Notes: generated by a model not told the origin, from the letters alone. A stretch of 64,000 bases of DNA from Halocaridina rubra (GCA_037179515.1 JAXCGZ010011561.1:21001-85000), one strand, 5' to 3'; positions 40,801 through 52,289 are shown, counted from the stretch's first letter. Made by a program: numbers and translations.

Positions 40801-43800
40801 CTTATTCCTCACCAAGCTGTTTCATTTTACAGTGTATCCAGCTGAGCCAGTGGCTTAGCTTGTGAAATAATAAGAATAATAAACCCTGCTGGAGCCATCT
40901 GGTTTATTGTCTTAAACTTTTTTAAGTTGGGCATGATGCTTGTCTTATAATAATGATAACAATAATAATCAGTGGATATGTTTTTAAACAACTATTTTTT
41001 CATTACTTGCAGCTTCACGTTCCTATTTATCAGCTCTCCGGCAGCAAAAAGTTGTTGCGGAAGAAAAAGGCGAGGCAGTCAGATGACATCTCCTCCTTCA
41101 TGCCACTTGATACAGGTGACCGAAATCTGAATACCGTAATCCCATTAACCCTTTTTTCTTGCTCGGTGGATACAGTGCTCATCTTCACCTTGATGGTCAC
41201 AGTTCAAGCCCCTTTGGTCACTTGGACTGTCTCTCTACTCTATACCAATGGTCAGAAAAGTAGCTAGGGTAGTGCAAGAGATAGAAATGATTGGAGATAG
41301 ATTTTGCTCGGGTGATGAGGGCCAAAGGGATTTCTCGCACCTGCTAGGACAGCAAAGTGGGATGGTTGGGTGTGGGGGGGCTGTCATGTGATAAAGCAGT
41401 GGAGGTAATTAGCTGCGGCTTGTGGGATTCTCGGTGAAAGATCCTCTCCCACTTACCCTGTGGTTGACCCAAGCAGGGTGGTGGTGGGTAAATGTGGTAG
41501 CCCTTTATTCCCAAGGAGCTAAGAGAAGTGATGGAGGTATATTAGCTTCTGGTGAATGTAAGTGGTTTGACTTAGCCACCTCCATACAAGCAGAATTGCT
41601 GCATTTACATATGTCTACAGTATAGGGTTGTGAAGAGCCATATGCGATCACATCTTTTGCTGAGAAGGTTCTGTAAATAAACCATTAGATATGTTTGCCA
41701 TTGGTTAATTCCCTGTCTCCCAGCTCCATATAAAAAGAATTGTATTGCAGTAGGGAATAAATTACTCGTCAATTTAATTTTTATATTCTTGATGGGTATT
41801 TATGTTGAAGTCACGAAGGTAATGGTCCCCCATAGACCTCACATATACTGAGATTATTTATTAAGTCTATGCTGTGAAGAAAAGCTCTGTGAGCTCGGAG
41901 TTGAATTCCGCATCACTTCGGTGGAAACCAGGCGCTGTATTCAGTGAGTGACTGAAGTAATGATAATAATTGAATCCCAAAAAAATATCCGATTTTTTTT
42001 TTTTCACCATACTGCCTTATCCCGCTGAAGCTATCACAGTAGACTCACGTAAAAAGGGAGACAGCGGGGTTCATCAGTCCCTGCTCTTCATCCTTTACTT
42101 CAGCTATTCTTCTGTTGTCATTTTTTGTGAAACTATTAATCCCCATTCAAAATGGACTGGTTGGAGCTGGGGAATTATGGCTGGATGCCTTTCCTGACAC
42201 CAGTAATATTGAACATGGGTTTGTGACTTCTGAGCTTAGTGTTCTAACCACTGCGCTCCTGCAGTTCTCCCCCCATCAACTCTAAGGCTAGAAAAAAAAA
42301 TTATGGCATATTGGATTGCCATTACCCTGCTCTCCATTTTTTTATGTTCTCTTTTTCTTCTCCTCTCTTTTTTCCCCTCTTTCTGCTCCCATTCACCTTA
42401 TATCTTCCCTCATTTTCCTAACCTTTATAATTAGTTGAACCACTGCAATATGTTCAATGGTCCGAAAATACTAACACTAAGAATAATTTTCAGAGTTGCC
42501 AGTGAGCGATAAGACACAGCTTGTTCATGGGGTCTTACTGAAGTTACTCAATATTACGTCTAGGATGCCCATGACGAAATTTACCGATGCTTTGGACAGT
42601 CTGGAACTACTGTCTGACGCATTCAGCCTTGAGCAGCGAGTCAATATCACCATTTCTCAGGACGAAGATGAGGGTGAGTGTGGCTCTCTTTTTCTCTTTT
42701 TTTGCATGTAGTGTTTCCATAATGACCAAATTAGTTGGTCAACAGTCGTTGACCTCTTGTAGCATCCATTTATAGTACATTTGCCAAGAGTGACATGTGA
42801 CCATCAATCAGACTTCTAGAACGGCCTTCTCTATATTGTTAATTTTTTCTCACTTAAGTCTGCATTAAAAATTGCCAGGGGTTCCATTTCTTTACAAGGC
42901 CCCACCTGTCTTGTACATGCTTAGTAGTGCTTCGTATGTATGGAATATGATCAAATTTTCTTCATTTGTGGACAAATATTACTAATGTTGATAAGGTAAT
43001 CATGGTCCTTGAATTTTGAAATATGATATACTTATCACATATGAAAGTGTATCATAAACTGGAGATACAATTGCCTCTCGTCTTACACAGTTTTGAGTAG
43101 TGTGGTTTTGAATATACATGGTTGGAATATACAGGGGATCCCCGTTTTATATCGTTCCGCTGTTATATCAGATATCAATAAATTATTAATAAATAAGTTT
43201 TTTGACATGCCAGTCATCCAGATGCAAACCAACCACAGTAGTAAAGGTAAGCAATACTGTATAGTGTACTTTTACTATTTTTATGTGTTAGATTAAGAAT
43301 TTTGAATATTTTATGCTTTAGAGTATTTATTTTTAGCATTGAGACCTAGGTTCAAATTGGATCAACTGGAGAAGACACACCTCCGTACTGACAACTGGAG
43401 AAAACATTTTTCATAATTGTCCAACTGGAGATAGCACACCTCATCATTAAGCAACTGGAGATAGAGCACCTTTCAAAATAATTTAAGCTGCATTTGATAC
43501 GTAATAGATAATGAAATATAAGTAAACTTGATTAAAATCTACTAAGCAATCAGAAAAAATTGTGCACTCAGAAAGAATACTGTTCAGATATATGCTGACA
43601 TATGTTGGCAAAAGCTTCAGTATTAAATCGGTCTCTCCACATAAATTCATTCAAAGAGGATGGTAGTAGATTCCGCCTGTATCCTTGCATTGTTTTAAGC
43701 ACACTTACATTTATTCCAATACCACTCAACTGAGTTTGTATGAACTTTAGTAGCATAATCAACAAAATTGAGTTTGTGGCAAACTGTTTGGTGCTCATAT

Positions 43801-45144
43801 CAGAGTTCTTGCTGTAGTTTGCAGTAAGCTCTCCATTCATTGCTGTACACTTGATCCTGGTAGCACTACCTTCTTGATGATTGGAAGAAGTTTTTGGCAT
43901 TCCTTTGTTCAACAACCTCTAGATAACCAACTCAAGGGCTGTTAGCATATCTCTGCACGATTCCAAAAATCCACACAGGATTCAGAGCCCCTCGACCTGG
44001 ATGATATTTCCCTTTCTGTGCAAAACAAGATCCATCAATTTCTACTCACTTGGATACACCTTGAAGCTTGATTGGATTTCTTATGAGGTATTGTTCACAG
44101 ATCACACAGAAGAAATTATACTTATCAATTCTTGTTTTTTCATCAGCTCCTACCATGTTGAGTGCCACTTTCTCTCCTGCCCTTTTGCTCCAAAAATACA
44201 AGGCATGTATTTTTTTTCTCAAAAAAGTAGCTTTTACGGATTGTTCCTGATGTAGAATATTTGGCGCAAGTCTTGTTTCTGCAATGCCATATATAGATAG
44301 AGGAAAGTTAAGCAAACTACTTGTTTATTCCTGATATTGCCAACTGGAAAATAGACACCTGAAAAGGGGTCAACTGGAGAAATGCTTCTGAGTGTATCAT
44401 TAGGTGTGTTTCCTCCTGTCGATCCTTCCAATTTAGATGTTTTACGACTTACATCAAAATCTGGTTTAAGTCAGCTGTAAGGAACGAAACCCTGATATAA
44501 AATGGGGAGCCCCTGTATACTGTATATTGAAAAGAATAAAATTTCATAATTTTCTTCACAATACTACATTATAACAATCACATTGCTGTTTTTATATAAA
44601 GGCAAATTTTATTTGGCAAAGTTTTAGTTCAAATGAGTAATCAAGGCATAATTCAAAGTAGACAAGAGGCTGGAAATAGCTTATATGTTAAGTATAGACA
44701 TTAATGTAAGGATTTTTTCTGTAGATTTTTTTACCTACTCGGGAAGGAGTGGAATCTGTTAACAGATTTCTTTAAATGTTATATAAATGAATACACTGAA
44801 AAACATTACTTAAATGTTGTACAGAAGATACTGGTATATGCTCTTGTCTAGAAAGATACACCCACCCCATTTCAGAGGCAAAATTGAACAACCTCGACCA
44901 AACTTATTATGAGGAATACTACAATTTCGACAATGCGACGAGCCCCATTGCCGGCAACCACAGAATTACCATTTCTCAAGTGGACGGACCAAGCGACCTG
45001 GCTGATGTTGTCCCACCAGAAACCGCGTCTGCTAATAATCTTGCCGCAGGAAAACGAAGTCGCACTTCATACATAGATGAGATCGCGCAACTAGGTGTGG
45101 TCGACGACTCTCCCAAAAACAAATTGCAGAGAATATCGCTGTGA
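34598..45144 (+). CDS. Probable nuclear protein with FAR1/ZSWIM-like zinc-binding domain (7 exons)
   Basis: Exons: 34598-34854, 37698-37809, 38725-39032, 39663-40290, 41013-41115, 42494-42673, 44825-45144. All phases join; about 635 residues. The first 120 residues read like the N-terminal domain of ZSWIM3-type proteins and FAR1-like transposase-derived factors: AIERHREIYGLRLVLKKAIR, then KYGELDYQC...RCPRLVRLRLSPDA and DTHIHEP. The two Cys and two His fit a C2H2 WRKY-GCM1 zinc fold that binds DNA. The rest is Ser/Thr/Pro/Lys-rich, with a basic run KKLLRKKKARQ and KRSRTS near the end, suggesting a nuclear protein. I do not recognise a named orthologue. Confidence 0.8.
35211..35263. repeat. (TA)n microsatellite
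   Basis: Pure TA run in the first intron of the ZSWIM-like gene. Confidence 0.97.
36170..36345 (+). repeat. SINE-C copy
   Basis: Head with GCACATTGGTTAGGACTCTC, core GCACCCAGCCTTAGTTTTCC, tail CCATTCGAATGGAAATTAAT. Confidence 0.7.
36505..36680 (+). repeat. SINE-C copy with CAA-rich tail
   Basis: Head GACCATGATAGTGCAATTTA, core GAGCATCCAGCCTTTGTTCC, tail GGGGATTAACAGTGATATGC followed by AATAACAAACAACAACTT. Confidence 0.7.
36771..36960 (+). repeat. SINE-B copy
   Basis: GTGGTTTAGTGGTAACACTT head, GAGGGTTCGCATCCC B box, TAGTCCGTGATGTAAAACC end. Confidence 0.8.
37355..37497 (-). repeat. SINE-C copy
   Basis: Reverse copy with TAGTCTCCATGCAGTTGGGA tail, a core near GATGCTCCCTAGCGCCCCA and head AGCTACTGCGCTCTC, about 200 bp before exon 2. 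Confidence 0.6.
37840..38120. repeat. Minisatellite, about 50-bp unit
   Basis: Five to six units of GTTCACAGTGGTAGGCCTAT then TTTATTAGAAC, directly after exon 2 of the ZSWIM-like gene. Confidence 0.82.
38533..38692 (-). repeat. SINE-C copy next to exon 3 acceptor
   Basis: Tail TGGGTCCCTGTTCGAAAGGG, head ACCACTGGGGTACCACAGCC. It ends about 33 bp before exon 3. Confidence 0.65.
38725..40290 (+). CDS. Exons 3-4: Ser/Thr/Pro- and Lys-rich middle region
   Basis: Exon 3 (308 nt, residues 124-225) has PTPTTTLSSPTYRPSP and ends in donor GTAAGC. Exon 4 (628 nt, residues 226-435) has repeated basic-proline segments such as PKILPKPVQRSVLKPTTVKH and is probably disordered. The donor of exon 4 is GTGCGA, weak, but the next acceptor restores the frame. 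No catalytic motif is visible. Confidence 0.8.
39400..39592 (+). repeat. SINE-D copy
   Basis: GGCGGCTGTTGGACCTCATG start, CATGGAGCTAAGAGGAGAAA core, GACTCAGCCACACCTTTACA end. Confidence 0.65.
41013..45144 (+). CDS. Exons 5-7: basic run and helical C-terminal part
   Basis: Exon 5 (41013-41115) codes LHVPIYQLSGSKKLLRKKKA, a likely nuclear signal. Exon 6 (42494-42673) codes a leucine-rich, probably helical segment (LLKLLNITSRMPMTKFTDAL, then LELLSDAFSLEQR). Exon 7 runs from 44825 to the TGA at 45142 and contains KRSRTSYIDEIAQLGVVDDS. A second acceptor at 44874-44875 (CCCATTTCAG) is also in frame and would drop 17 residues; it has the better pyrimidine tract. An AATAAA at 46306-46311 is a possible polyadenylation signal. 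Confidence 0.75.
41400..41608 (+). repeat. SINE-D copy
   Basis: GCTGCGGCTTGTGGGATTCT start, CAAGGAGCTAAGAGAAGTGA core, TTTGACTTAGCCACCTCCAT end. Confidence 0.65.
42130..42268 (-). repeat. SINE-C copy
   Basis: Reverse copy with TTAATCCCCATTCAAAATGG tail and CTAACCACTGCGCTCCTGCA head. Confidence 0.65.
43132..44515. mobile_element. TA-flanked DNA-transposon remnant with a second element inside
   Basis: The left end CAGGGGATCCCCGTTTTATA and the right end, reversed, CAGGGGCTCCCCATTTTATA are terminal inverted repeats, each next to TA (43130-43131 and 44516-44517). This is the layout of a mariner/Tigger-type element. It sits in intron 6 of the ZSWIM-like gene and encloses a Merlin-like transposase relic. 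Confidence 0.72.
43560..44320 (-). pseudogene. Merlin/ISXO2-like transposase relic
   Basis: On the minus strand the pieces in order are YNFFCVICEQYLIRNPIKLQ, then VEIDGSCFAQKGKYHPGRGA with NPVWIFGIVQR, and last GYRRNLLPSSLNEFMWRDRF with AFANICQHISEQY. VEIDGS...KGKYHPGR...WIFGI is the first catalytic Asp region of IS1595/ISXO2-type DDE transposases, known in animals as Merlin elements, and SLNEFMWR is their usual C-terminal block. In-frame stops and a frame change make it dead. Flanking CAACTGGAG repeats (43367-43470, 44341-44385) may be its own end repeats. Confidence 0.78.
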
Positions 45145-45764
45145 ATTTTATGGTTGAAGTTTACTTTTATATTATAAAGTTGTTTATGTTTTGAGTCATA
45201 TTTGGTAGATCTTTCTGTGAAAGATTTTGTGTATTATATGCAAATGATGCTGTTATCTTAAACTGTAATTCATTGTCATTATTGTTTGCAATTTGCCAGT
45301 GTTTAAGTGAATGAGATGGATGATTAGTATATACTGTATTGCCTTTTTTGTATTTAATGAGCAGGTAAGTATGATTGAATTTCTTATCCAAGTAATGAAT
45401 GTTATAAAGTGACTTGAGTTGATTCAGGTTGCTTTGAATTTTTCCCAAAGTTTTTGGATGCAACTTGTATGTCAACGTATCATTCAAGTTAGGAAGAGTG
45501 TTAGAGCAAGCGTTTTTATTATATATAAAGATAGATTCAAATGATGTAATGTACCCATTCTTTTAAGGGAAGTAGGGTGTTTTGGAAAATCTTTTATGTA
45601 TGTATGAGCCAAGACTCAGAATGAGTCACCAGATGTTAGTTACATGAGAAAGGTCTCTCTATATACAAAAGCCGTGTTCCCGCTTATAAAGGGGATAGCT
45701 GAGTCAAAGCAAAAACTTGACTTCACTGAAGGAAAATACAAAGTAGGGGATTCCCAGTCACCTT

Positions 45765-46040
45765 GCTCTGCCTTTTAGTCAATATTTACGAGTTAAAAGG
45801 AAACAAAAAGGAGGTAACTTTCTCCCCCTCTGGAGGAGCTTGGAATGTAGGAACATGCCCCATTTTGTTGACTTATGTGACACTCGGGCAGATACGGAGA
45901 AGTTATTTTTGTCCCCCTCTCAGGGGGAATGTGAAATTGGCCCATTTAGACAGTTTTTGCGACACGCAGGGGGATATGGAGGAGGTTTTCTCACCTCCCT
46001 CAAGGGGAGCGAGGAAGGGGGAAACGTTTTAGTGTTAGTG
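45765..46040. repeat. Imperfect tandem repeat, about 85-bp unit
   Basis: Three units with CTCCCCCTCTnnnGGAG and a following TGTGACACnCGGG block. Overlapping open frames in it are by-products. Confidence 0.6.
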
Positions 46041-46305
46041 ATAATTTAAACGAAGCCAGAGTCAATATTAGGTAATGGACATAAGGAATGCCATGCCAAC
46101 ATGATCTGGACAGTTGTAAAGGTACAGCAATGGCAGGAGTACTTCCTCCGTGTTCCCCTGTGTGTTGGTAAAGTTGGCTAAATGGGGCCGAGTGAGAGGA
46201 CTGGGAATCTCATCCTCTGTATTTCCAGGTATTTTGCTTTGATTGAGCCACCCCTCTTATAAGGAGGACTTCGAATTTTGTATATAGCAATAGATACATG
46301 TGAAA

Positions 46306-46311
46306 AATAAA
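46306..46311 (+). terminator. Candidate polyadenylation signal AATAAA
   Basis: First clear AATAAA on the plus strand about 1.16 kb after the ZSWIM-like stop codon. Others occur near 47417 and 47499, so the real 3' end is not settled. Confidence 0.35.
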
Positions 46312-47589
46312 GGAAAGGACGAAATGATGCTACCATTTGTTTTGTTGATGTAAAGACTCCTGGTGAAGTCTCATGTCTCGATAAAGGATTTGGCTTAGGA
46401 ATATAGTATGTGCTCCATACAAAAAAACTTAAATGAGGAGAGGAATTAAAGACTAATGATTTATAATTTTTGGCGGATTTAAAGATGACAAAATCTCCAT
46501 CTTGAAGACAAAGTTGTTACTCATTGTACAGTTTATTTTTATTTTTTATTTACATTTTCTTTCTATTGATTTCCTTCATCTGTATATCTACCATCATTTG
46601 TATATTGACCATCTTCTGCTTTTACATTGAACTCCTAATTCTTATCCATCATCTTGCGTATATCGATCTTCTCTTGCTTTTGTATACCTACCTACATTTT
46701 CTCTTCTGTTTCTCCTTCTGTACATCAACTTTTTTTTTTTGCAGAGTAAATAACTGTACTTGGGGATATGTACATGCAGACACTCCTATGATATGAAAAT
46801 GTTCACTTTACATTATGTATTTGACCAGGTTTATATCATTTGATAATGTTGAATTGGTAATATAAGCTGTCTGGTGTTTAGTTTGGTGGATATATATATA
46901 AAACCTTGAAGGACTGTGTTTAAGAAAATAACCAATTACTGACACTGCCAAGAGTTCAGGAAGATAAGTGCTGTAGAATTTGTATATATTAAAGTTATTG
47001 ACATAATTAGAATATAATTGAAGTAATTAGTATATAATTAGTATTGGTTTGAATTCACAGAAGTGAATTTGGGATAACATTCACATGTTAAATTTATTTG
47101 TCTGCCTTGAAGTAGACTTTGATAAACATTGTTGAAGGTAAATTGTTTAATATTTTAAATGTTTTTTAAAAAGTGAGTTATTGATATCATTTGTACATAT
47201 TGGAAAATTTAAATCCATGTAAATGTGAATGAGAGTAAAGCCAAGTTTGATCAGACGTTCCTTCTCGTTAATAATTCCGTAGTAAGCTTTCAGCAGTACC
47301 CTAAATCCATCTCATAGTTATACATTTATCATTTATAAATCTGCTTCTATGGGACATTGAAAGTTATTTATTGAATTGTTAAACAAAATTGTATCTTTAC
47401 TCTGGGCTTTTCTCCCATAATAAAATCAACATTAGATTTTCAAGTTTAATTATAAATATTGATTTGTGTATTGTTTTCATTATGTACAGCATAGAACAAA
47501 TAAAATTTTCCAGTATGAAAATGGATGTGGAGGTTAAGGTTAGGTGAAAGTTTATATCTTAATCAGTTAAATAGAATTTTTACCTGGTG

Positions 47590-47735
47590 ATGTATTGTGT
47601 TTGTAGGACAGGGTAGTGGCCCTTTTTCCCCAGCTAGCCAAGAGGAGTGATTGAGACATATTAGCTTCTAGTGATTATGTGCTTTGGCTTGGCCACTCCC
47701 CTTATAAGAGGGACTGCACCCATTGCATATGTATG
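47590..47735 (+). repeat. SINE-D copy
   Basis: AGCCAAGAGGAGTGATTGAG core and GGCTTGGCCACTCCCCTTAT end. Confidence 0.6.
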
Positions 47736-47760
47736 TTTGTATGGTAAAGGAAAGCAGCTT

Positions 47761-48155
47761 AGTGATCTCGATCCAAGGATGATACAGTAGGATAGCAGCT
47801 CGATGACTTCGATCCTGGGGTGATGCAGTAGGAGAGCATTTCGATGACTTAGATCATGGAGTGACCCTGTAGAATTGCGTCTCGATGACTATCGATCTAA
47901 GGTTGCTCAGTACAATATCATCTTGATGTCTATGATCCAGGGGTGACTCAGTAGGATAGCATCCTGATGACTTGATCCAGGGACGATGCAGTAGGATAAC
48001 ATCTCGATGACTTTGATCCAGGGGTGACACAGTAGGACAGCATCTCAATGTCTTTGATCCAGGGGTGACCCAGTAGGCTAGCATCTTAGTAACAACAATC
48101 AAGGGGCAACACAGTGGGATAACATCTCGATGACTTCGATCAAGGGGTGGCCCAG
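47761..48155. repeat. Minisatellite, 41-bp unit, about ten copies
   Basis: Units of GATGACTTTGATCCAGGGGT then GACCCAGTAGGATAGCATCTC, spaced 40-42 bp, moderately diverged. Confidence 0.92.
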
Positions 48156-48557
48156 CCGTGTCATGGCTTACATTGAAATATTATCGGTAGCAAAGCATTA
48201 GTTCAGAGTTTCATTGATTTAAAGTACGTTGGTCTTATGAAGTCAAGGCATGTATGTGGGATCTTAATGAATGTTCATGTTTATGATGTTGAGAGTAAAA
48301 GATGTTTTTGGGGTCTTAATGAGTCATGATGAATTTTTTTGTGTGCTGGTGGGAATAAAAAAAGTTTGTGGCATGAGTATTTTGGGAGTCAAGAATGATG
48401 GTACCCCCATCACATATACCCCACGAACTTTGTTTTGGGTCATCACTTATGTATACCATTTTGGTATCCATAAGTTTTATTTTGGGTCATCTTACACATA
48501 TTCCATTTTGGTATTTTAAAGGTTATAACCTACTCTTGATGTAGCAAGTGAGGTGGA

Positions 48558-48735
48558 CTGATGTAGTGCAGTGGTTAAAACACTCGACTCGGAAGTGACA
48601 AACCCGTGTTTGAGCTAATTGTGGGGGTGTAAGGAGGAGCATCTAGCCTTAAATCCCAAACTCCAACATTCTTGTGGCCACCCTCATTTGAAAGGGGATT
48701 AATAGTGACATAAAAACAGCAAAAAACAACAACTC
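48558..48735 (+). repeat. SINE-C copy with CAACAA tail
   Basis: GATGTAGTGCAGTGGTTAAA head, GAGCATCTAGCCTTAAATCC core, AAGGGGATTAATAGTGACAT tail, then AAACAACAACT. Confidence 0.75.
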
Positions 48736-49225
48736 TTGACATAGCAAATAGTGAAGGTTGTTTCTTCAATTATACGTTAGATAATTTATAGATGTATATT
48801 ATCAGATAACTTTGGGGCCATTTGAAAGAAGTCTTGGAAATTTGTGATGTTATCGTATCAAATTTATATCAAGTTTAATGTTTTTTAGTTGTATTACTAT
48901 ATATGAAGGTTTTTAACAGATAGATATTTTTGGCAATACCGGGGACTGTATGGGAGACTGCATTTTTACGCCAGCTTTTGTTATGTAATTTTACCTCGTG
49001 AAATTTTTTTAGAAATTTCAAAGTTGTAGATTTGCTAGAATAAGATCTTGAGGAGGAGGAGTAATATCACTATAGCTGCATGAATACCATATACGTTCAA
49101 CCTTATAGCTAATACTGTATAACTAATATCTTGTATACTACCTTTTTTTTCTGCACGAGTAATTAGCAGAGTTACCTTAAGCTTAAACATACTGTACCCT
49201 GCTCTTTCTCACCCCTTAGGTCATT

Positions 49226-49553
49226 GTGTAGTTGCAAGGAAACAAGAGTTTTGAGGAGAAAGGGATTGACAGTTTTGCTCTGTTTTTTCATATTATGACA
49301 CACAGGGATAAAAGAGCGATGTATTCTTTCTCCCCCATTACCAAGGAAAATAACTCTGAACTGGACAAGTCCCACAATGATGCCTGTCCAGGATGTAACA
49401 CATTGCCTCATTCCACCAAACACAGTATGAAAGACTGCACACAACCACACTTTCCAACAACACATCATACACTACCTGAGAGCTCTGGGAGATCCTAGAA
49501 TCGGCTGTGGCCTTCCTTAGGGACTCAAAGCTGATCAGCCACGCAGCTTAGGG
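49226..49553 (+). pseudogene. LINE ORF2 C-terminal relic with frameshift
   Basis: A frame reads SHNDACPGCNTLPHSTKHSM followed by KDCTQPHFPTTHHTLPESSG, then a shift gives WEILESAVAFLRDSKLISHA and a stop. CxxC-H-C plus W..L...A.FL..S.LI closes ORF2 in many LINE families. Same family as the fragment at 2325-2440. Confidence 0.7.
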
Positions 49554-50059
49554 AAAACCAGAAACAACAAAAACTCTGATACTTATTGCTATACAGGTTT
49601 CTCTTAGGTAGTTCCCATTCCCCTGTTATTAATATATCAGGGAGTCCTTCCTATTTCATGTGAATAAACATTGGATATTTTTTTTTTTTTTTTTTTTTTT
49701 TGAATGGTATTAGGGTATATTGATGAATTGGGAACATAATTTTTATAGTATATATTTGATATTATAAGTCAGAGATTTCCATGTGGGACTTTGATGGGCC
49801 GTCTCCTCTTTTGCGCTGCCCTTGTTTCTAAGTTGTTGTTGTCACCCGATTTTTGTCTCCCCATTTTTAGGAATGAAGTCTGGATTCCTCTCCTAACCCT
49901 GACGGTGGGTTGAATGCAGTGTTTGTCACTTCTTTAGTCGAATTCTCTCGTTGCTTTGCTACCACTAGTTGCGGTTGCCACATTGGGCAATTCCCTACTT
50001 GAAATTGATTGTATTAGTTATTTCTAAACCATTATAATTGAAGTACGTGGACTATCGTA

Positions 50060-50425
50060 GGACTGGGAAAGATCAAATCATTATGATAGGACAAAGCATG
50101 GTCTGCAAGAGGTCAAAGCATGGTTTGCAAAAAGTCAAATCTTAGATTTTGAACGGTGAAATCATGGTATGTGAAAGATCATATCCTGGTCTGCGAAAGG
50201 TCAATTCATGGTTTTTGAAAGGTGACATTATGGCTTGCAATAGTTCAAATCATGGTCTGTGAGAAGTTCATTCATGGTTATTGAAAGGTTCATTTATGGT
50301 TTTTGAAAGGTTATATCATGGTTTGTAAAAGGTCAAATCATGGTCTTTGAAAGGTCAAATTGTAGTCTTCAGGAGGTCAAATTATGATCTGCAAAAAGTT
50401 AAATCATGGTCTATGAGAGAGTAAT
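50060..50425. repeat. Minisatellite, about 22-bp unit
   Basis: About sixteen units of the form AAAGGTCAAATCATGGTTTG. Confidence 0.88.
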
Positions 50426-51049
50426 TTATGATTTGCAAATTTTTTAATTTATGGGGCTCCTAATTACGAGTCACGACTATTTATGTATTTGGTGCTAGCA
50501 TCAGGAATATTAAGATATTGAATATAAATCATCAAATGTTCTTTTTTTCTTGTAAATATCACTTCATTGGGATGAATACACACTGGGATTTGCACAATAT
50601 TTCATACGTCATTATAGTATTTTTTAACTTCTAAATTATTAGCCTTCATTTTTCTCCGTTTTATTTAAATTACAAAGCTTCGTATTTCATTATTAATTGA
50701 TAGTGTAAATAACTTTTTTTAATCAATGATACAAATAGTTTGGAGGGTTTTTTTTTTAGCTTTTTGGAGGAATACTGACTTTCCAATTTGAAATTTTCCA
50801 TTGTATCAGAACCGGAAAATAGGCCTAACACTTTATAGTTTTGAAAAATATGTGTTTTTTAAAACTGGAAAATAATCCTAAGTTCCTAGAATTGAAAAGT
50901 ACGTATTTTTCAGAACTGGGAACTGGAATATATTATTCCAGTTTCCAGTTTTGAATAATACTTCTCTCAAAACTTGTAACTGGAACAAAGTTCCTTACAG
51001 AGTCCAGTTTAGTAAATTACTTTTTACTGTCTTTAACAACCTCTTACAA

Positions 51050-51345
51050 CGTCGTTTTCTCCCCTACTTACGAACGACCGAGTTGCGAACATTTGCAGAT
51101 ATGAACCAAAACCTACCCATTATCTACCCATGTATTAATATATGAATTACTGTACTATACTGTATTATTTTGTTATTGTTACTGTATTAAAATTCATTAT
51201 TATTGGATGATATGCTGTATGAAGTAGTTAAGTGTCTTTTGACTAAGTACTGTACAGTACTATTTTATAAAGAACAAGCTATGAAAATTCTACTTTTGAA
51301 CGAACTTCTTGGGACCTAACTCATTCATAATTAGGGGAGTTTGTG
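51050..51345. mobile_element. MITE-1, inverted second copy
   Basis: Inverted relative to the copy at 22081: CCTACTTACGAACGACCGAG at one end, CAAAACCTACCCATTATCTA inside, and TTAGGGGAGTTTGTG at the other. Confidence 0.68.
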
Positions 51346-51388
51346 CATTAATTACTTTAATTAGTTTTCATAAATTGAGAGGAAAAGT

Positions 51389-51581
51389 AGCCACTGTGGC
51401 TCAAGCGGTAGCGTCCGCGACTCTAAGGCGTCAGGTCGAGAGTTCGCGCCCCGTCACGGTCTGAGGTTAGCAAGGCATGCATTCAGGGTAAGCGATTACA
51501 TCTGCCAAAACAAGTCCTTCGCAAGAAGGCAACCGTCCTAGCCCTTGGTAGAAAAGGGAGTCCGTGACGTAAAACCGGAAC
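51389..51581 (+). repeat. SINE-B copy
   Basis: CTGTGGCTCAAGCGGTAGCG head, GAGAGTTCGCGCCCC B box, end GACGTAAAACCGGAAC. Nearly the same as the copy at 25954, so young. Confidence 0.85.
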
Positions 51582-52289
51582 AAAACTTGAGAGGAATACT
51601 TTGCAAATATGTCCTCTGCAGTTGTCTCTGAACAGGACATCTAAAGTGTGGTGTCACTTTTGATGTGCTATCCCTAGTGTTATTATTTTTTTCTTTTATC
51701 TGCTTATAATATTTAAAAGATAAAACTTAAATTTTTTAGTGAATAGGGGTTTTGCGTATCTGTACATTGGAAGAAATATGTTTATTCTTGCTAGCGTTTC
51801 CGTACTGCTTTGGAGAACGTGAACACTTACGCTTACTCGCGTACATGTTTTGTACTTTATTGGTAATTAGTGATAGAACAATGCAGTGTGATTACACTTG
51901 AAATGTTTCCAAATATTTTACTTCCTCCTTTTGGAATTTGAAGCTGGGATCTGTAAAGTGTTCACCTCTATGGCTCCGCGAACAAAGCTGTGGACTCCTG
52001 TTCTACAGGTCCCAACTATAGGAGGTAAAAATTATGCAAAATTTCCTTTGAAGTAATCACAGTATTCTATGTAAGCAACATGTTTTTGTATGTTTTTACC
52101 AGCAATCAAGTTTTCTTTTTCTTTGGAATGTGTAAAGAATGATGTGCTTGTGATTGGTAAAATTGGGTGCTCAATATTGAGAGCGTTTGGAAAGAGAAAA
52201 TTTGTCTCAAAAATTTGTTAAATTGGATTGCATAGATCAAAGGTATGGTGAGATTGATACGTATATTTGTGTTACTAAAAGACGCTCAC

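Noticed and set aside
46524..46796. Hydrophobic 90-codon frame suggestive of a membrane protein
   Set aside because: It is a pyrimidine-rich stretch with repeated TTTGTATAT-type words; Phe/Leu/Ile content follows from base composition.
47761..48155. CRISPR-like array
   Set aside because: Units follow each other without unique spacers; this is a minisatellite. The same holds for 13920-14215, 50060-50425 and 52290-52875, and the genome is eukaryotic.
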